Positions 17,672 to 26,829 of a stretch of 64,000 nucleotides of DNA are shown piece by piece. The stretch comes from Halalkalibacter alkaliphilus (lineage in GTDB: Bacteria > Bacillota > Bacilli > Bacillales > Bacillaceae_D). The DNA lies in assembly GCF_023555415.1 (NCBI RefSeq), contig NZ_JAKRYL010000008.1, positions 1 to 64,000 on the forward strand, read 5' to 3'. The stretch's first letter is position 1. Every line of letters starts with the position of its first letter. The position numbers and the translations under genes are program-made. The notes under the pieces are model-generated. The model made no database searches. It was not told the DNA's origin and worked only from the letters and a program-made list of their open reading frames with translations.

Positions 17672-19080
17672 GATTGAATCGAATTGATGTAAAATTAGGG
17701 CTGACAATGATTACCGTTTTTTTATTAGTTTTCGCACCTTTTGTTTATGTCATTGATCAGGTTTTTTGTAATTATTATTACAATAAGGCAAAAGAGGAAG
17801 CTCGTCAATTAACGTCAAATTATGCACAGATGATAGCGAATAATCAAATGTTAATGTCAACGCCAATGGTCGAAATGGCAGGAAATATTACACAAAAAAT
17901 AATCTTCTTACTAGACAAAGATGGAGATATGATCATGTTTACAGGTACGGATGATCTGGAAATAAACATTAAAGAGTTCGACTTGCAAAACCTTTTTGAA
18001 GGAAGGCCTGTTTTCTACGAATACGTAGAACCGCTCACTGACAATCCTTATCTTTTGTATGGTCATCCGATAAATGCTGATCAATTCAAAGGTAGTCTGT
18101 TCATGTTATTTCCACTTAATGATATGTATGATTCGATGTCTAAGGTAAGACAGTTGTTTCTTCTAGCTGGTGTTGGAGGTTTCTTTCTAGCTCTTGGATT
18201 TACATTTATTGCTTCAAGAAAGCTCTCGTCACCTTTACTTGAAATGCAGGCTGCAACGAAAAAGATTGCCAAAGGGGATTTAAATACAAAAGTGATTGTA
18301 CGATCAAAAGATGAAATCGGTTCTCTAGCTGTTGGCATTAACAACCTAACTCAGGAACTAAAGAGACACCATGATACAAGAAGTGAATTCTTTGCTAGTA
18401 TTTCTCATGAATTAAAGACACCGGTTTCATATTTAATGGGTTATTCGGAAGTCTTGAAAGAAAAGCTGTATCAGACGGAGGAAGAAAAAGAACAGTATTT
18501 ATCAATCCTTGAACATGAAGCAACTCGATTAAATTCTCTTATATCAGAACTATTTGATTTATCTAAGATGGAAGAAGGGAAGTTTGAAATAAAGAAGGAG
18601 TGGATCGATTTAACAGAACTTGCCGATAATCTCGATATGAAATATTTATTAAAAGCAAAAGAGAAAGGGCTATCATTTATATTTAAAGTAGATGAAAACA
18701 TTTCCTTGTTTTATGGAGATGGGAAACGTATTGAACAAATTCTTACCAATTTATTGGATAATGCGTTTAGGCATACGACTAACGGACAGGTAACGTGTGA
18801 GTTCAAACAAGGTGAAAATCAAGTTTTCGTTATTGTTAAGGATACCGGAACCGGTATTCCTGCCGACGAAGTTCCATTTATTTTTGAACGGTTTTACCGT
18901 GTTGAAAAATCTCGTTCAAGGGAATTTGGAGGGACAGGATTGGGGTTAGCCATCGTTAAAATGTTAGTCAAATTACACGGTGGTACAATAGAAGTAACTA
19001 GTAAGGAAAACGAAGGAACCCAATTTACCCTTTCTTTTCCTAACGAATTTTTGAAAAAGGAGAGGGGAGAACAGATATGA
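17668..19080 (+). CDS. Sensor histidine kinase (second)
   Basis: 470 aa. TM1 about 12-32, TM2 about 163-183, HAMP, then His247 in ASISHELKTPV, N box NLLDNAFRHT, DTGTGIP and GGTGLGLAIV. The extracytoplasmic region (about 33-160) is of the CssS/BaeS-like size and contains several Met residues (MLMSTPMVEM, MIMF) but no clear metal site. The next two-TM gene starts inside its stop codon, so the three form one operon. Confidence 0.92.
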   Translation: MRLNRIDVKLGLTMITVFLLVFAPFVYVIDQVFCNYYYNKAKEEARQLTSNYAQMIANNQMLMSTPMVEMAGNITQKIIFLLDKDGDMIMFTGTDDLEINIKEFDLQNLFEGRPVFYEYVEPLTDNPYLLYGHPINADQFKGSLFMLFPLNDMYDSMSKVRQLFLLAGVGGFFLALGFTFIASRKLSSPLLEMQAATKKIAKGDLNTKVIVRSKDEIGSLAVGINNLTQELKRHHDTRSEFFASISHELKTPVSYLMGYSEVLKEKLYQTEEEKEQYLSILEHEATRLNSLISELFDLSKMEEGKFEIKKEWIDLTELADNLDMKYLLKAKEKGLSFIFKVDENISLFYGDGKRIEQILTNLLDNAFRHTTNGQVTCEFKQGENQVFVIVKDTGTGIPADEVPFIFERFYRVEKSRSREFGGTGLGLAIVKMLVKLHGGTIEVTSKENEGTQFTLSFPNEFLKKERGEQI

Positions 19081-19259
19081 AGTGGATAGACTGGGTCATT
19101 GTTAGTCTACTTTTACTTATTGGGTTAGTTTGTTTAAGTATGTCCTTAACATTAACGACCGACGAAAATTTTATCATCTCTCTCCTGAAAATTTGTCTTT
19201 GGGTAGGTATACCATCTCTAATGATCGGACTAATCTTTCTGATGTTCAAAAGAAAGTAA
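19077..19259 (+). CDS. 60-residue two-TM protein coupled to the kinase
   Basis: Starts in an ATGA overlap with the kinase stop; GGAGAGG lies upstream inside the kinase gene. Two hydrophobic segments (about 5-25 and 35-56) joined by a short polar turn. Unknown function; the coupling suggests an accessory or modulatory membrane protein of the kinase. Confidence 0.65.
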   Translation: MKWIDWVIVSLLLLIGLVCLSMSLTLTTDENFIISLLKICLWVGIPSLMIGLIFLMFKRK

Positions 19260-19341
19260 GCAATTCAAGGAGAAAAAACAGGATGTGTGTAACTAGTGTT
19301 GACAAAAAAAGATAGATTTACTTGGGGGGCTTATTCTTTTT

Positions 19342-19539
19342 ATGACAATATTCATTTCATTGGTAAACGGAACTGTTGTTGAAGCCCATTCAGAAATAAA
19401 AGAAATAAGTCCGAGAATCAGTGAAATATTGGACTTTTCACCGGAACATATTAGTGTCATGTTTGCTAAGCCTGTAGAAGTCTATTCAGAGTCTTTATTT
19501 GAGGGAAACCATATAGTTGAAATAATTGGAGGTGTTTAA
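19342..19539 (+). pseudogene. Truncated CopC-like copper protein
   Basis: The frame encodes a short signal-like N-terminus and then AHSEIKEISPRISEILDF and PEHISVMFAKPVEVYSES, the start of a CopC domain, whose mature N-terminal His is a copper ligand. CopC is normally about 100 residues after the signal; here translation stops after about 50, so the second half of the beta-barrel is missing. ATG 19342 has no ideal ribosome binding site (a G run lies 13 bp away). It is probably a degenerate remnant, although the following gene uses a ribosome binding site overlapping its end. Confidence 0.6.
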
Positions 19540-19541
19540 TC

Positions 19542-19796
19542 ATGATGATGAACTGGGGAATAATGAATATCGGTATGATTTTGTATATGGTCTTAGTAAT
19601 TCTTATATTAGGTTCAATCATTTATGGTGGATTGGTATTAGTCATGAGACTCTTAAAGAAGAACAATTCAACCGTTGTCATTCAAGATCATGAACAAGAT
19701 ACATCACTTGAAATCTTAAAAGAGAGGTTTGCAAAAGGGAATTTAACGCAAAATGAGTTCGAGCAAAAATATACGTTCTTAAAAGGAAAAAATTAA
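19542..19796 (+). CDS. Small membrane protein with SHOCT domain
   Basis: 84 aa: one long transmembrane segment (about 8-36) and a C-terminal SHOCT motif (LEILKERFAKGNLTQNEFEQ), a short helical-hairpin domain common at the ends of bacterial membrane proteins. TTGGAGGTG at 19527-19535 precedes a cluster of three ATG codons. These proteins often accompany copper genes in Bacillus; no biochemical role is known. Confidence 0.8.
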   Translation: MMMNWGIMNIGMILYMVLVILILGSIIYGGLVLVMRLLKKNNSTVVIQDHEQDTSLEILKERFAKGNLTQNEFEQKYTFLKGKN

Positions 19797-19810
19797 ATTA
19801 TATCAGTAAC

Positions 19811-19843
19811 TATCACAATTTCATCAAAATTATAGTTTAAACT
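19811..19843 (+). promoter_or_regulatory. Divergent copy of the shared promoter element
   Basis: TATCACAATTTCATCAAAAT keeps the central TTTCATCA at the same offset, with -10-like TAAACT at 19838-19843. It lies about 45 bp before ATG 19886. Confidence 0.4.
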
Positions 19844-19885
19844 ATAAATGTAAATAGATAATACACTTTTAAAGGAGTGAATAAC

Positions 19886-20128
19886 ATGCGAAAAAAAACG
19901 AAAATGTTACTTTTTTCATTCGGGTTATCTTCTGTCTTAGTCGTAGGAACAATGGGGTTTTCAGGAGTATCTCAAGCTAATGAAGACCATGGTATGATGA
20001 ATATGATGAATGGTAATGGCATGATGAATATGATGCAAGGTATGAATTCCTTAGAAGGTGAGGAAATGATGGAAGCATGCAGTAACTTTATGGAATCATA
20101 TGGAAATAAAGGGGCTGAAACAAATTAG
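19886..20128 (+). CDS. Secreted Met-rich peptide
   Basis: ATG 19886 (AAAGGAGTG at 19871-19879) gives an 80-residue product with a Sec-type signal peptide ending near VSQA. The mature part is Met-rich (MMNMMNGNGMMNMMQGMN) and ends with MMEACSNFMESYG. Met-rich motifs bind Cu(I) outside the cytoplasm, so a copper scavenging role is likely but inferred. A strong terminator follows. Confidence 0.75.
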   Translation: MRKKTKMLLFSFGLSSVLVVGTMGFSGVSQANEDHGMMNMMNGNGMMNMMQGMNSLEGEEMMEACSNFMESYGNKGAETN

Positions 20129-20214
20129 GAGCTCTAATAAAAGCTTTCAAGTATAAGAGGAAGGAGAATCCGAGACTGCTGAAAATATAAGGTCTATGAA
20201 GTGCAATAAAATTA

Positions 20215-20254
20215 AAAAGATTAGGGAATGATTTTAAACATTCTCTAATCTTTT
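20215..20254 (+). terminator. Terminator after the Met-rich peptide gene
   Basis: AAAAGATTAGGGAATG pairs with CATTCTCTAATCTTTT (one mismatch), then TT. Confidence 0.8.
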
Positions 20255-20288
20255 TTGAGTCTTACAAGAGCAAATTAATAGGTCATTT

Positions 20289-20427
20289 CTAACTCATTAA
20301 TGTGATGATTCGTTTCATATTCACTACGAAGATCGTCGTTGCAATCTGTATGTGCGTGGCTAAGAGACCTTGGGAATGACTTTTTTCAAAGCCATGGCGA
20401 TTCTTTAGTTAGTAAGGATGCTTCTCA
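20289..20427 (-). mobile_element. C-terminal remnant of an IS transposase
   Basis: The minus frame reads LKNRHGFEKSHSQGLLAT and AATIFVVNMKRIITLMS-like sequence ending in a stop at 20289-20291. This resembles the end of IS1182/IS4-type DDE transposases (the last helices with the NLKR-like region). No terminal repeats or catalytic residues remain; upstream it is interrupted by a stop. Read as a decayed insertion fragment between the Met-rich gene and copZ. Confidence 0.5.
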
Positions 20428-20470
20428 TCTATTCAATTAATTTTCACATTTAAATAAGCATTCGGGTTTA

Positions 20471-20492
20471 TTACCGTAGGGGGGTATGGTAA
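20471..20492 (+). promoter_or_regulatory. CsoR-type copper operator of copZ
   Basis: TTACCGTAGGGGGGTATGGT and following AA form a pseudo-palindrome (TTACC / GGTAA) around a G tract, very like the CsoR box of B. subtilis copZA. It sits 42 bp before copZ and overlaps the probable promoter. CsoR releases DNA when it binds Cu(I). No csoR gene lies in this window. Confidence 0.8.
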
Positions 20493-20533
20493 AATTAATT
20501 TGAAAAGAAAAAAGATTTTGGGAGGATGAAAAA

Positions 20534-20740
20534 ATGGAACAAAAAACATTAAAAGTTAACGGAATGTCATGTGGGCATTGCATTAGTACGATAGAAAGTA
20601 ATATTGAAAATTTAAATGGTGTCAACTCAGTAAAAGTTCTACTGTCTGAAGGAGAAGTAAACCTTAATTATGATTCTAATGTTATTTCATTAGATCAAAT
20701 TATTCATGAGATTGAAGACCAAGGATATGATGTAGAATGA
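20534..20740 (+). CDS. copZ: Copper chaperone CopZ
   Basis: 68-residue HMA-domain protein with the Cu(I)-binding motif GMSCGHC (Cys13, Cys16), the size and pattern of CopZ, which carries Cu(I) to the CopA ATPase. GGGAGG precedes ATG 20534 and the CsoR-type box lies upstream. copA follows after 213 bp with a weak hairpin and its own upstream element between, so the two may be separate transcription units here. Confidence 0.94.
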   Translation: MEQKTLKVNGMSCGHCISTIESNIENLNGVNSVKVLLSEGEVNLNYDSNVISLDQIIHEIEDQGYDVE

Positions 20741-20763
20741 AATAGTTGGATAGAATCATAGAA

Positions 20764-20805
20764 GTGAGGTCGCACGATTTTAGTACGACCTTCTTCACTA
20801 TTTTC
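20764..20805 (+). terminator. Weak terminator-like hairpin between copZ and copA
   Basis: AGGTCG / CGACCT core with an outer GTG/CAC pairing across a bulge, followed by TATTTTC. It may reduce readthrough from copZ into copA. Confidence 0.4.
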
Positions 20806-20862
20806 ATTAGCTATATCAAAATGAAGATACTTATAGAAACAAAGAAGAATTTGTGATGTATC

Positions 20863-20895
20863 TCACATATTTTCTTTACATTCTTTTGGTAATCT
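20863..20895 (+). promoter_or_regulatory. Divergent copy of the shared promoter element before copA
   Basis: CATATTTTCTTTACATTC matches the TVP38-gene copy over CATATTTTC at the same offset, with TAATCT in the -10 position. No second CsoR-like G tract is seen before copA, so copA could depend on the two-component system. Low certainty. Confidence 0.35.
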
Positions 20896-20953
20896 ATAGG
20901 GGAAATATGATCACAATAACAGTATTATTCGAATTGTAAAGGAGGGGAATCAG

Positions 20954-23416
20954 GTGAGTAAGATGATATTTTCGGTAAAAGGAATGACATGTGCCTCTTG
21001 CGTCAATCGCGTTGAAAAGATGATCTCAAAAGTAGAGGGTGTTCGATCTGTTAATGTAAACCTGGCAGCCAATCAAGCTCAAGTTGAAGCGGATGAAACA
21101 ATAGAAATGTCTGAGGCAATTATAAAGGCTATTGAGAAGGCTGGATATGATGCTAAGCCTATTGATAACGATGGTCGAAGAAAGGTTCTGTTTTCTGTCA
21201 AGGGAATGACATGTGCCTCTTGTGTTACTCGTGTGGAAAAGGCTATTGCAAAAGTAGAGGGTGTACAATCTGTTAATGTGAACCTCGCTGCTAATCAAGC
21301 TCAGGTTGAAGGAGAAAAAGGAATATTAGATCCCGAAGCTGTTATAAAACGAATTGAAAAGATAGGATATGAAGCATCAATTATCAATGAAAATGAACAG
21401 AGAAAAGAATCTGATGAGCAAGAGGTAGAAACGAGAAAGCTTTTAAAAGATTTTACAGTAGCAGCCGTCTTAACAACCGTTGTGTTAGTTGGTAGCATTC
21501 CCCACATGATGCATGGCTGGGGAGCATGGGTACCGACATTTTTGTCTAATCCTTTATTCTTACTTGTGTTAACGAGTTACATCCAACTCGTACCTGGATG
21601 GAGATTTTACAAAAATAGCTATAAGGTATTAAGAAATGGATCAGCAGATATGAATGTACTAGTAGCAATGGGTACGTCAGCTGCGTGGCTTTATAGTGGT
21701 GCGATGACGTTATTTCCGGATCAGCTTACGGCAATGGGCTTCCCGTACCAACTTTATTACGATGTCACAACCGTTATTACGACGCTTATCCTCTTAGGAC
21801 GTTACTTTGAAGCGAAAGCAAAAGGGCAAACCTCTACGGCAATTAAGAAATTAATGAGTTTGCAAGCAAAAACAGCCAGAGTGAGTAGAGATGGAAATGA
21901 ACTCGAAATTTCTGTTGATGAAGTAAAGATTGATGATGAGATCATTGTAAGGCCAGGTGAACGTATTCCTGTCGATGGAGTCGTCACGAAAGGTAGATCT
22001 ACGATAGATGAATCAATGTTAACCGGTGAGTCTATCCCAGTAGAAAAAGTATCTGGAGATGAGGTTATCGGTGCGACTATTAACAAATCTGGAAGTTTCC
22101 GTTTTCGTGCAACAAAAGTAGGGAAAGAAACGGCACTCGCACAAATTATTCGAATGGTTAATGAAGCTCAAGGTTCCAAAGCTCCCATTCAACGTGTCGT
22201 TGATTTAATTTCTGCTTACTTTGTACCGGCAGTCTTACTAATAGCGGTAGTCTCATTTATTGTTTGGTATTTTGTCGGTCCGGATCCAAGTCTGATTTTA
22301 GCATTAACTACCTTTATTGCGATTCTTATTATTGCTTGTCCTTGCGCGTTAGGTTTGGCAACACCAACAGCCATCATGGTTGGTACAGAAAAAGGAGCTG
22401 AAAATGGCATCCTAATTAAAAATGCTACAAGTTTAGAACGTGCCCATAAAATTAAGACCGTTGTTTTAGATAAGACAGGTACCATAACGGAAGGCAAGCC
22501 AAAACTAACAGATATCATTACAACTGACATAGTAAGTGAACAGGAACTATTGCAAGTCGCTGCATCAGTTGAAACTGCATCAGAGCATCCATTAGGTGAA
22601 GCCATTGTGGAAGCTGCCAAAGAAAAAGACCTTCCTATAAATCACCCTGAATCTTTCGAAGCGATTGTTGGTCACGGATTACTTGCCTCATTAAATAACA
22701 AAGAAGTCTTAATTGGTAACATCAAACTGATGAGTAAATACAATATTGATTTGGGGTTATACGAAGAAAAAGCAATTGCATTAGCTGATCAAGGGAAAAC
22801 ACCCATGTATGTTGGGATTGACGGGGAATTTGCAGGGATCATAGCAGTAGCTGATACATTGAAAAAAGGAACCATCACAGCTATCAAAGCCTTAAAATCG
22901 ATGGGCATTGAAGTGATTATGTTAACAGGCGATCATAACCGAACGGCCAAAGCGATAGCAATGGAAGCCGGAATCGATAACTATATTGCTGAGGTGTTAC
23001 CTGAACATAAGGCAGAAGAAGTAAAAAAACTACAAGGAGAAGGAAAAATGGTTGCTATGGTCGGTGATGGTATAAATGATGCTCCTGCACTCGCTCAAGC
23101 CGATGTAGGAATTGCGATTGGAACAGGTACGGATGTTGCAATGGAAACCGCAGATATCACTTTGATGCGTGGTGATATTAAAAGCGTTGTAACGGCCCTC
23201 AGACTATCTAAATCAACGATGAAGATGATCTGGCAGAACCTTGGGTGGGCGTTTGGATACAACATTGTCTTAATTCCAGTAGCAGCGGGTTTACTATATC
23301 CTCTATTTGGAATTTTGCTAAATCCGATGTTAGCTGGAGCGGCAATGGCATTTAGTTCTGTTTCAGTTGTGTTAAACACTTTAAGACTTAAAAAATTCAA
23401 GTCAACGATTGAGTAG
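20954..23416 (+). CDS. copA: Copper-exporting P1B-type ATPase CopA
   Basis: 820 aa. Two N-terminal HMA domains, each with GMTCASC (Cys13/16 and Cys87/90), are followed by eight expected TM helices, the actuator motif TGES, the ion-site motif CPC in [13 protein letters not shown], the phosphorylation motif DKTGT (D about 505), SEHPLGEA and the hinge GDGINDAP. These define a Cu(I) exporter. The GTG 20954 start is supported by GGAGGGG 7 bp upstream. The two HMA segments are also similar at DNA level ([19 protein letters not shown] shared), as is usual from duplication. A lipoprotein gene follows after 67 bp, probably in the same operon. Confidence 0.96.
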   Translation: MSKMIFSVKGMTCASCVNRVEKMISKVEGVRSVNVNLAANQAQVEADETIEMSEAIIKAIEKAGYDAKPIDNDGRRKVLFSVKGMTCASCVTRVEKAIAKVEGVQSVNVNLAANQAQVEGEKGILDPEAVIKRIEKIGYEASIINENEQRKESDEQEVETRKLLKDFTVAAVLTTVVLVGSIPHMMHGWGAWVPTFLSNPLFLLVLTSYIQLVPGWRFYKNSYKVLRNGSADMNVLVAMGTSAAWLYSGAMTLFPDQLTAMGFPYQLYYDVTTVITTLILLGRYFEAKAKGQTSTAIKKLMSLQAKTARVSRDGNELEISVDEVKIDDEIIVRPGERIPVDGVVTKGRSTIDESMLTGESIPVEKVSGDEVIGATINKSGSFRFRATKVGKETALAQIIRMVNEAQGSKAPIQRVVDLISAYFVPAVLLIAVVSFIVWYFVGPDPSLILALTTFIAILIIACPCALGLATPTAIMVGTEKGAENGILIKNATSLERAHKIKTVVLDKTGTITEGKPKLTDIITTDIVSEQELLQVAASVETASEHPLGEAIVEAAKEKDLPINHPESFEAIVGHGLLASLNNKEVLIGNIKLMSKYNIDLGLYEEKAIALADQGKTPMYVGIDGEFAGIIAVADTLKKGTITAIKALKSMGIEVIMLTGDHNRTAKAIAMEAGIDNYIAEVLPEHKAEEVKKLQGEGKMVAMVGDGINDAPALAQADVGIAIGTGTDVAMETADITLMRGDIKSVVTALRLSKSTMKMIWQNLGWAFGYNIVLIPVAAGLLYPLFGILLNPMLAGAAMAFSSVSVVLNTLRLKKFKSTIE

Positions 23417-23483
23417 AGTTGATTTGGATAAGATAAAAACAGGAGATATAAAAGAAGTTAATGATTAGAAAGGAATGGATAAA

Positions 23484-24806
23484 TTGAAAAAAGCAAAAGC
23501 TACTAAGTTGATGTTAATTGTATCTTTCTTACTTTTAAGTATGCTCCTTGCCGCTTGTACCCAAGCCGAAGAAGAACATGCAGGGCATGGAAACGATCAG
23601 GATATCGATCACGGCGAAGAAATAGATCATATGGACGAAGAGATGGATCATGAAGGGCACCATGGTGACTCAGTTGACGTAGATAGATCTAATTTAGAAC
23701 AGGAAGCGGCAAAAGCTCCGGAGAACCTTAATGATTTAGCAACTGATGAATTAAAGGTCGTAAATACTAAGAACATTACTCGAATAAATGAGGATGATCC
23801 TATCCAATTATCCATTCACGTATCACAAACTGTTTGGCCAGCAACCCATGAGGAAAACCAACCTGGAACAGTTATTTTGGCTCCGTTAAAGCAATGGCAA
23901 TATTCCTTAGCCGCTCTAACACTGGTTCACCATCCTAATGATGGTCCTTTGATGTATTGGGACGGAGAAATTTCTGACGATGTCTTAAATGAACTCAATC
24001 GACTACAACCAAAAGGCAATAGTGAAGACACTCAAGTCCTCGTGGTTGGCGATCTTCCAGAAGCAGAATTAAATAAATTAAACGCCTACAATGTTGAACA
24101 AGTACAAGGTGCAAATGCAGCAGATTTTGCAAGGAATATTGAAGAAAAATTCACAGAAACCATTAATAAAGTTCATCCGAGTGTAATCATTGGTTCTTCA
24201 GAGGAAGACGCAAAAGAATATACAATAACTGTTGGAAATTGGATTGCTCACATGAATGAATCTTTACTTTATGTTGATAATGATGGGATTCCACAAGAAA
24301 CTATTGATGCTCTTAATGCAAGAGAGAATGGGGTAACGATCTATCTTGTAGGACCAGAAGATATTATATCTGATGAGATTGCTCAAGAGTTAGAAACGTA
24401 TGGAACGGTTCACCGAATTGAAGGGGATAATCCAGTAGCTCAATCCATTGAATTCGCCTCATATAAAGATGCTGAAACAGGATTTGGTTGGGGAATTACT
24501 AGTCCTGGGCACGGTTTTGTGTTTTCATCAACTAATACACCTGAACTTGCCATTGCGGCTGCTCCTTTTGCTCATTTAGGAAAGCATGCTCCAATGATCT
24601 GGTTAGATGAAGGTGAAATCACAGATGAAGTTTATCAATACCTAGCAACTGTTAAGCCTGCTTTTAGTGAAGATCCTACAGAAGGTCCATATAATCATGG
24701 TTTTATGATAGGAACATTTAAGGATATTTCATTTACAACTCAAGGCATACTAGATGAAAAGCTAGAAATTGTATCATTAGGCGGAGACGACCACGGAGGA
24801 CATTAA
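23484..24806 (+). CDS. Lipoprotein with cell-wall-binding-repeat-2-like domains and His-rich ends
   Basis: TTG 23484 is preferred to ATG 23475, because the ribosome binding site AGAAAGGA ends one base before that ATG. A lipobox (LLAAC) is followed by a His/Asp/Glu stretch (HAGHGNDQDIDHGEEIDHMD), then three repeats resembling CWB2 (PF04122) domains, seen as TRINEDDPIQLSIHVS, VLVVGDLPEAELNKL and TIYLVGPEDIISDEIA. The tail DDHGGH is again His-rich. CWB2 domains bind cell-wall polymers, so this may hold metal-binding peptides in the wall. It lies 67 bp after copA. Confidence 0.82.
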   Translation: MKKAKATKLMLIVSFLLLSMLLAACTQAEEEHAGHGNDQDIDHGEEIDHMDEEMDHEGHHGDSVDVDRSNLEQEAAKAPENLNDLATDELKVVNTKNITRINEDDPIQLSIHVSQTVWPATHEENQPGTVILAPLKQWQYSLAALTLVHHPNDGPLMYWDGEISDDVLNELNRLQPKGNSEDTQVLVVGDLPEAELNKLNAYNVEQVQGANAADFARNIEEKFTETINKVHPSVIIGSSEEDAKEYTITVGNWIAHMNESLLYVDNDGIPQETIDALNARENGVTIYLVGPEDIISDEIAQELETYGTVHRIEGDNPVAQSIEFASYKDAETGFGWGITSPGHGFVFSSTNTPELAIAAAPFAHLGKHAPMIWLDEGEITDEVYQYLATVKPAFSEDPTEGPYNHGFMIGTFKDISFTTQGILDEKLEIVSLGGDDHGGH

Positions 24807-24811
24807 TAAAT

Positions 24812-24844
24812 GGAGGAGAGGTTGGTATACCAACCCCTCCTTTT
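24812..24844 (+). terminator. Terminator of the copA-lipoprotein unit
   Basis: AGGTTGG / CCAACC with outer GGAGG / CCTCC pairing, TATA loop, then TTTT. Confidence 0.8.
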
Positions 24845-24902
24845 AAGATTCGGATTTCAAGACTATGCATTAGAATTTCAGAATTAACTTACGGATACCT
24901 CA

Positions 24903-26177
24903 TTAAGGTGAACTAAATTCAATATCATCGGGAATTTCAAACACCGCATCGGGAATGATTTCTCCTACATTATGAATGGAGACTTGTAATTCTCCACTAG
25001 AAAATGGAATTTTGTGTTCTCCTGCTCCGTACTGTTCTGCCCATCCCCCTGTTTCTATGGCAACTTCTAAAATTCCAATATCTTCTGGTCTCACATTCAC
25101 TATTTTAGACCAAACAAGCTCCATGTCAGCATCTAGTTCTTCCATATATAAAGTCTGATCGTCGTAACGGTATATGTTGTTCAGAACCTTCTCCCCTGAT
25201 ATTTCGGTCATTTGGCGAAAGTATGGTGCACTGTCAAGGTTTTTTGCCCAAATGTAAATATTCTGGTTTTCTTCATGGATAACCATTTCAAAATTTTGTG
25301 CATAATCTTCTGCGGCCTGGGTAAACTCGGGTGGTTCTTTTATCGTTCGATTGTCAAAATACGCAACCGTTCCCGTCATTAGCACTAAAGGCATTGCAAA
25401 CATTATGGCTATACCAATTACTGCAGCTACCTGGATAATACCATTCTTTTGTTTGCGTCCTCTCCGATGGAGTACAGTCTTAGTAAAGGCGCACGCCTGA
25501 AGTAAAACGACAAAAATAGCCATCCCAAGAAAAACATATAAGAACCAAATTGGAGGATACGCCCGCCAGTTAGGAGGCGAATATTGAAAGAAATAAAAAA
25601 GATACAATACACCGCGAATCATAACAATATAGAAAATAACATGTACTAATGTGGTGTGAAGCCACTTCCACGCAGATGCTCCGAGTAACTTTACTGCTCC
25701 GTCAAAAGAAGTAACGACAAGTAAGATGATCATAGGAGCTATTATAAGTCCCATCATGTTCATTATGCCAACTTCTGGTCTAAAGAGAATATATCCACCT
25801 ACGTCTTCCATATATTCAAATCCAAATAATCTTGCCACATCCCAGCGCGCCCAACGGTCCCATATAGCGTAACCATGTCCGAATGATAACACAGCAAACC
25901 ATATACCCAATTCACGCCTCCAAGAATACAATCGTTTAATAGGGGGCCATAGTGTGGCAGCTGGTGAAATGATTAGGGTAAGGAAAAGAAGAACAAATGC
26001 AGCATGTGCCCATGCCCTCCAAAATGGATGATCAGCTCCCCAATCTGGGAATAAAGCAGGAACAACCCCCCATGCTGAATAGGATAGATAAAACAAATAA
26101 ACCAATATAGCGGAAAATACCGCTACGCCTAGATGTCGAATAAAAATTAACCTTCTACTTTCTATGCCATAGATCAT
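24903..26177 (-). CDS. Ferric-reductase-like transmembrane protein
   Basis: ATG 26177 has AGGAGATG upstream, so the start is placed 19 codons inside the longest frame. About eight hydrophobic segments occur in residues 1-290; His in WAHAAF, FGHGYAIW and LHTTLVHVIFY give the paired-His layout of the ferric-reductase-like/MsrQ (YedZ) haem-binding membrane domain. The C-terminal about 130 residues form a soluble beta-rich, probably extracytoplasmic, domain that I do not recognise. No flavin/NAD domain is attached, so electrons must come from elsewhere. Possible roles: Cu(II)/Fe(III) reduction or quinol-linked repair. Confidence 0.72.
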   Translation of the reverse strand: MIYGIESRRLIFIRHLGVAVFSAILVYLFYLSYSAWGVVPALFPDWGADHPFWRAWAHAAFVLLFLTLIISPAATLWPPIKRLYSWRRELGIWFAVLSFGHGYAIWDRWARWDVARLFGFEYMEDVGGYILFRPEVGIMNMMGLIIAPMIILLVVTSFDGAVKLLGASAWKWLHTTLVHVIFYIVMIRGVLYLFYFFQYSPPNWRAYPPIWFLYVFLGMAIFVVLLQACAFTKTVLHRRGRKQKNGIIQVAAVIGIAIMFAMPLVLMTGTVAYFDNRTIKEPPEFTQAAEDYAQNFEMVIHEENQNIYIWAKNLDSAPYFRQMTEISGEKVLNNIYRYDDQTLYMEELDADMELVWSKIVNVRPEDIGILEVAIETGGWAEQYGAGEHKIPFSSGELQVSIHNVGEIIPDAVFEIPDDIEFSSP

Positions 26178-26634
26178 AATACATCTCCTATACTTTTTGA
26201 GGCTATAAAAGTCTGACAAATCAGCTATATACATATTTTGAAAACGTAACTTTTGTAAGGACCTTAAATGTCAAGATGAGGATATTAGCTACTATTCGTT
26301 CTTGTTTGCTTTATATCTTTTTAGCTATTCCTCTCTTAAGGTAGTCATCACAAAAATCTAAGTTTCCTTGATTTCGCCTCTGGATTTTATATTCTAACCA
26401 CATATTATAAATAAATTTTGTAGAAAGTTTGTAGAACGACACGTTTGTGTATCCTTGATGATTAATTAGTGATAGTTTTGTTAGTGGAATTGGAAGGAGG
26501 ATATAAACATATGAAAGAGAAAAATTAGTAAACCATCTGGTCTTTGAATAGCTAAAAAGAGAAATTCTATTCATCGAATGTTCATAAAAAATTGTTATAC
26601 TTAACTGTAGATTTTATATTTGGAGGTTACCTAA
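26178..26634. other. Intergenic region between divergent genes
   Basis: Holds the minus promoter of the ferric-reductase-like gene (a TTGACA-like -35 on minus near 26270) and the plus promoter of the 26635 gene. At 26497-26528 AAGGAGG precedes ATG 26511 and only five codons, which may be the start of a lost gene. Nothing else convincing. Confidence 0.4.
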
Positions 26635-26829
26635 ATGAAAAAGTTTTCATCAGGCACTAAAACTGAGAAGGATATGGAAAAATCGGGCTCTGATTCTAAC
26701 CATAGAACACCAACCTGGGTTAAGGTAATAGGAATCATTGTGATCCTCATAGCTGTACTAGTTATCATCATGATCTTCACCGGCGATCATGGACCAGGTC
26801 GCCATTTACCTTCCGGAGGTAGTTATTAA
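26635..26829 (+). CDS. 64-residue single-TM protein
   Basis: TTTGGAGG precedes ATG 26635. Polar N-terminus (about 30 residues), one transmembrane helix (VKVIGIIVILIAVLVIIMIF), then a short tail TGDHGPGRHLPSGG with two His. Its stop overlaps the next start (TAATG), so it is in an operon with the DUF2269-like gene. Function unknown. Confidence 0.75.
   Translation: MKKFSSGTKTEKDMEKSGSDSNHRTPTWVKVIGIIVILIAVLVIIMIFTGDHGPGRHLPSGGSY

Noticed and set aside
21026-23400. Several minus-strand open frames inside copA
   Set aside because: They are antisense shadows of the strongly coding ATPase.
26311-26574. 87-codon minus frame between the ferric-reductase-like gene and the 26635 gene
   Set aside because: No ribosome binding site, low-complexity aromatic/Ser composition, and it lies over divergent promoter DNA.
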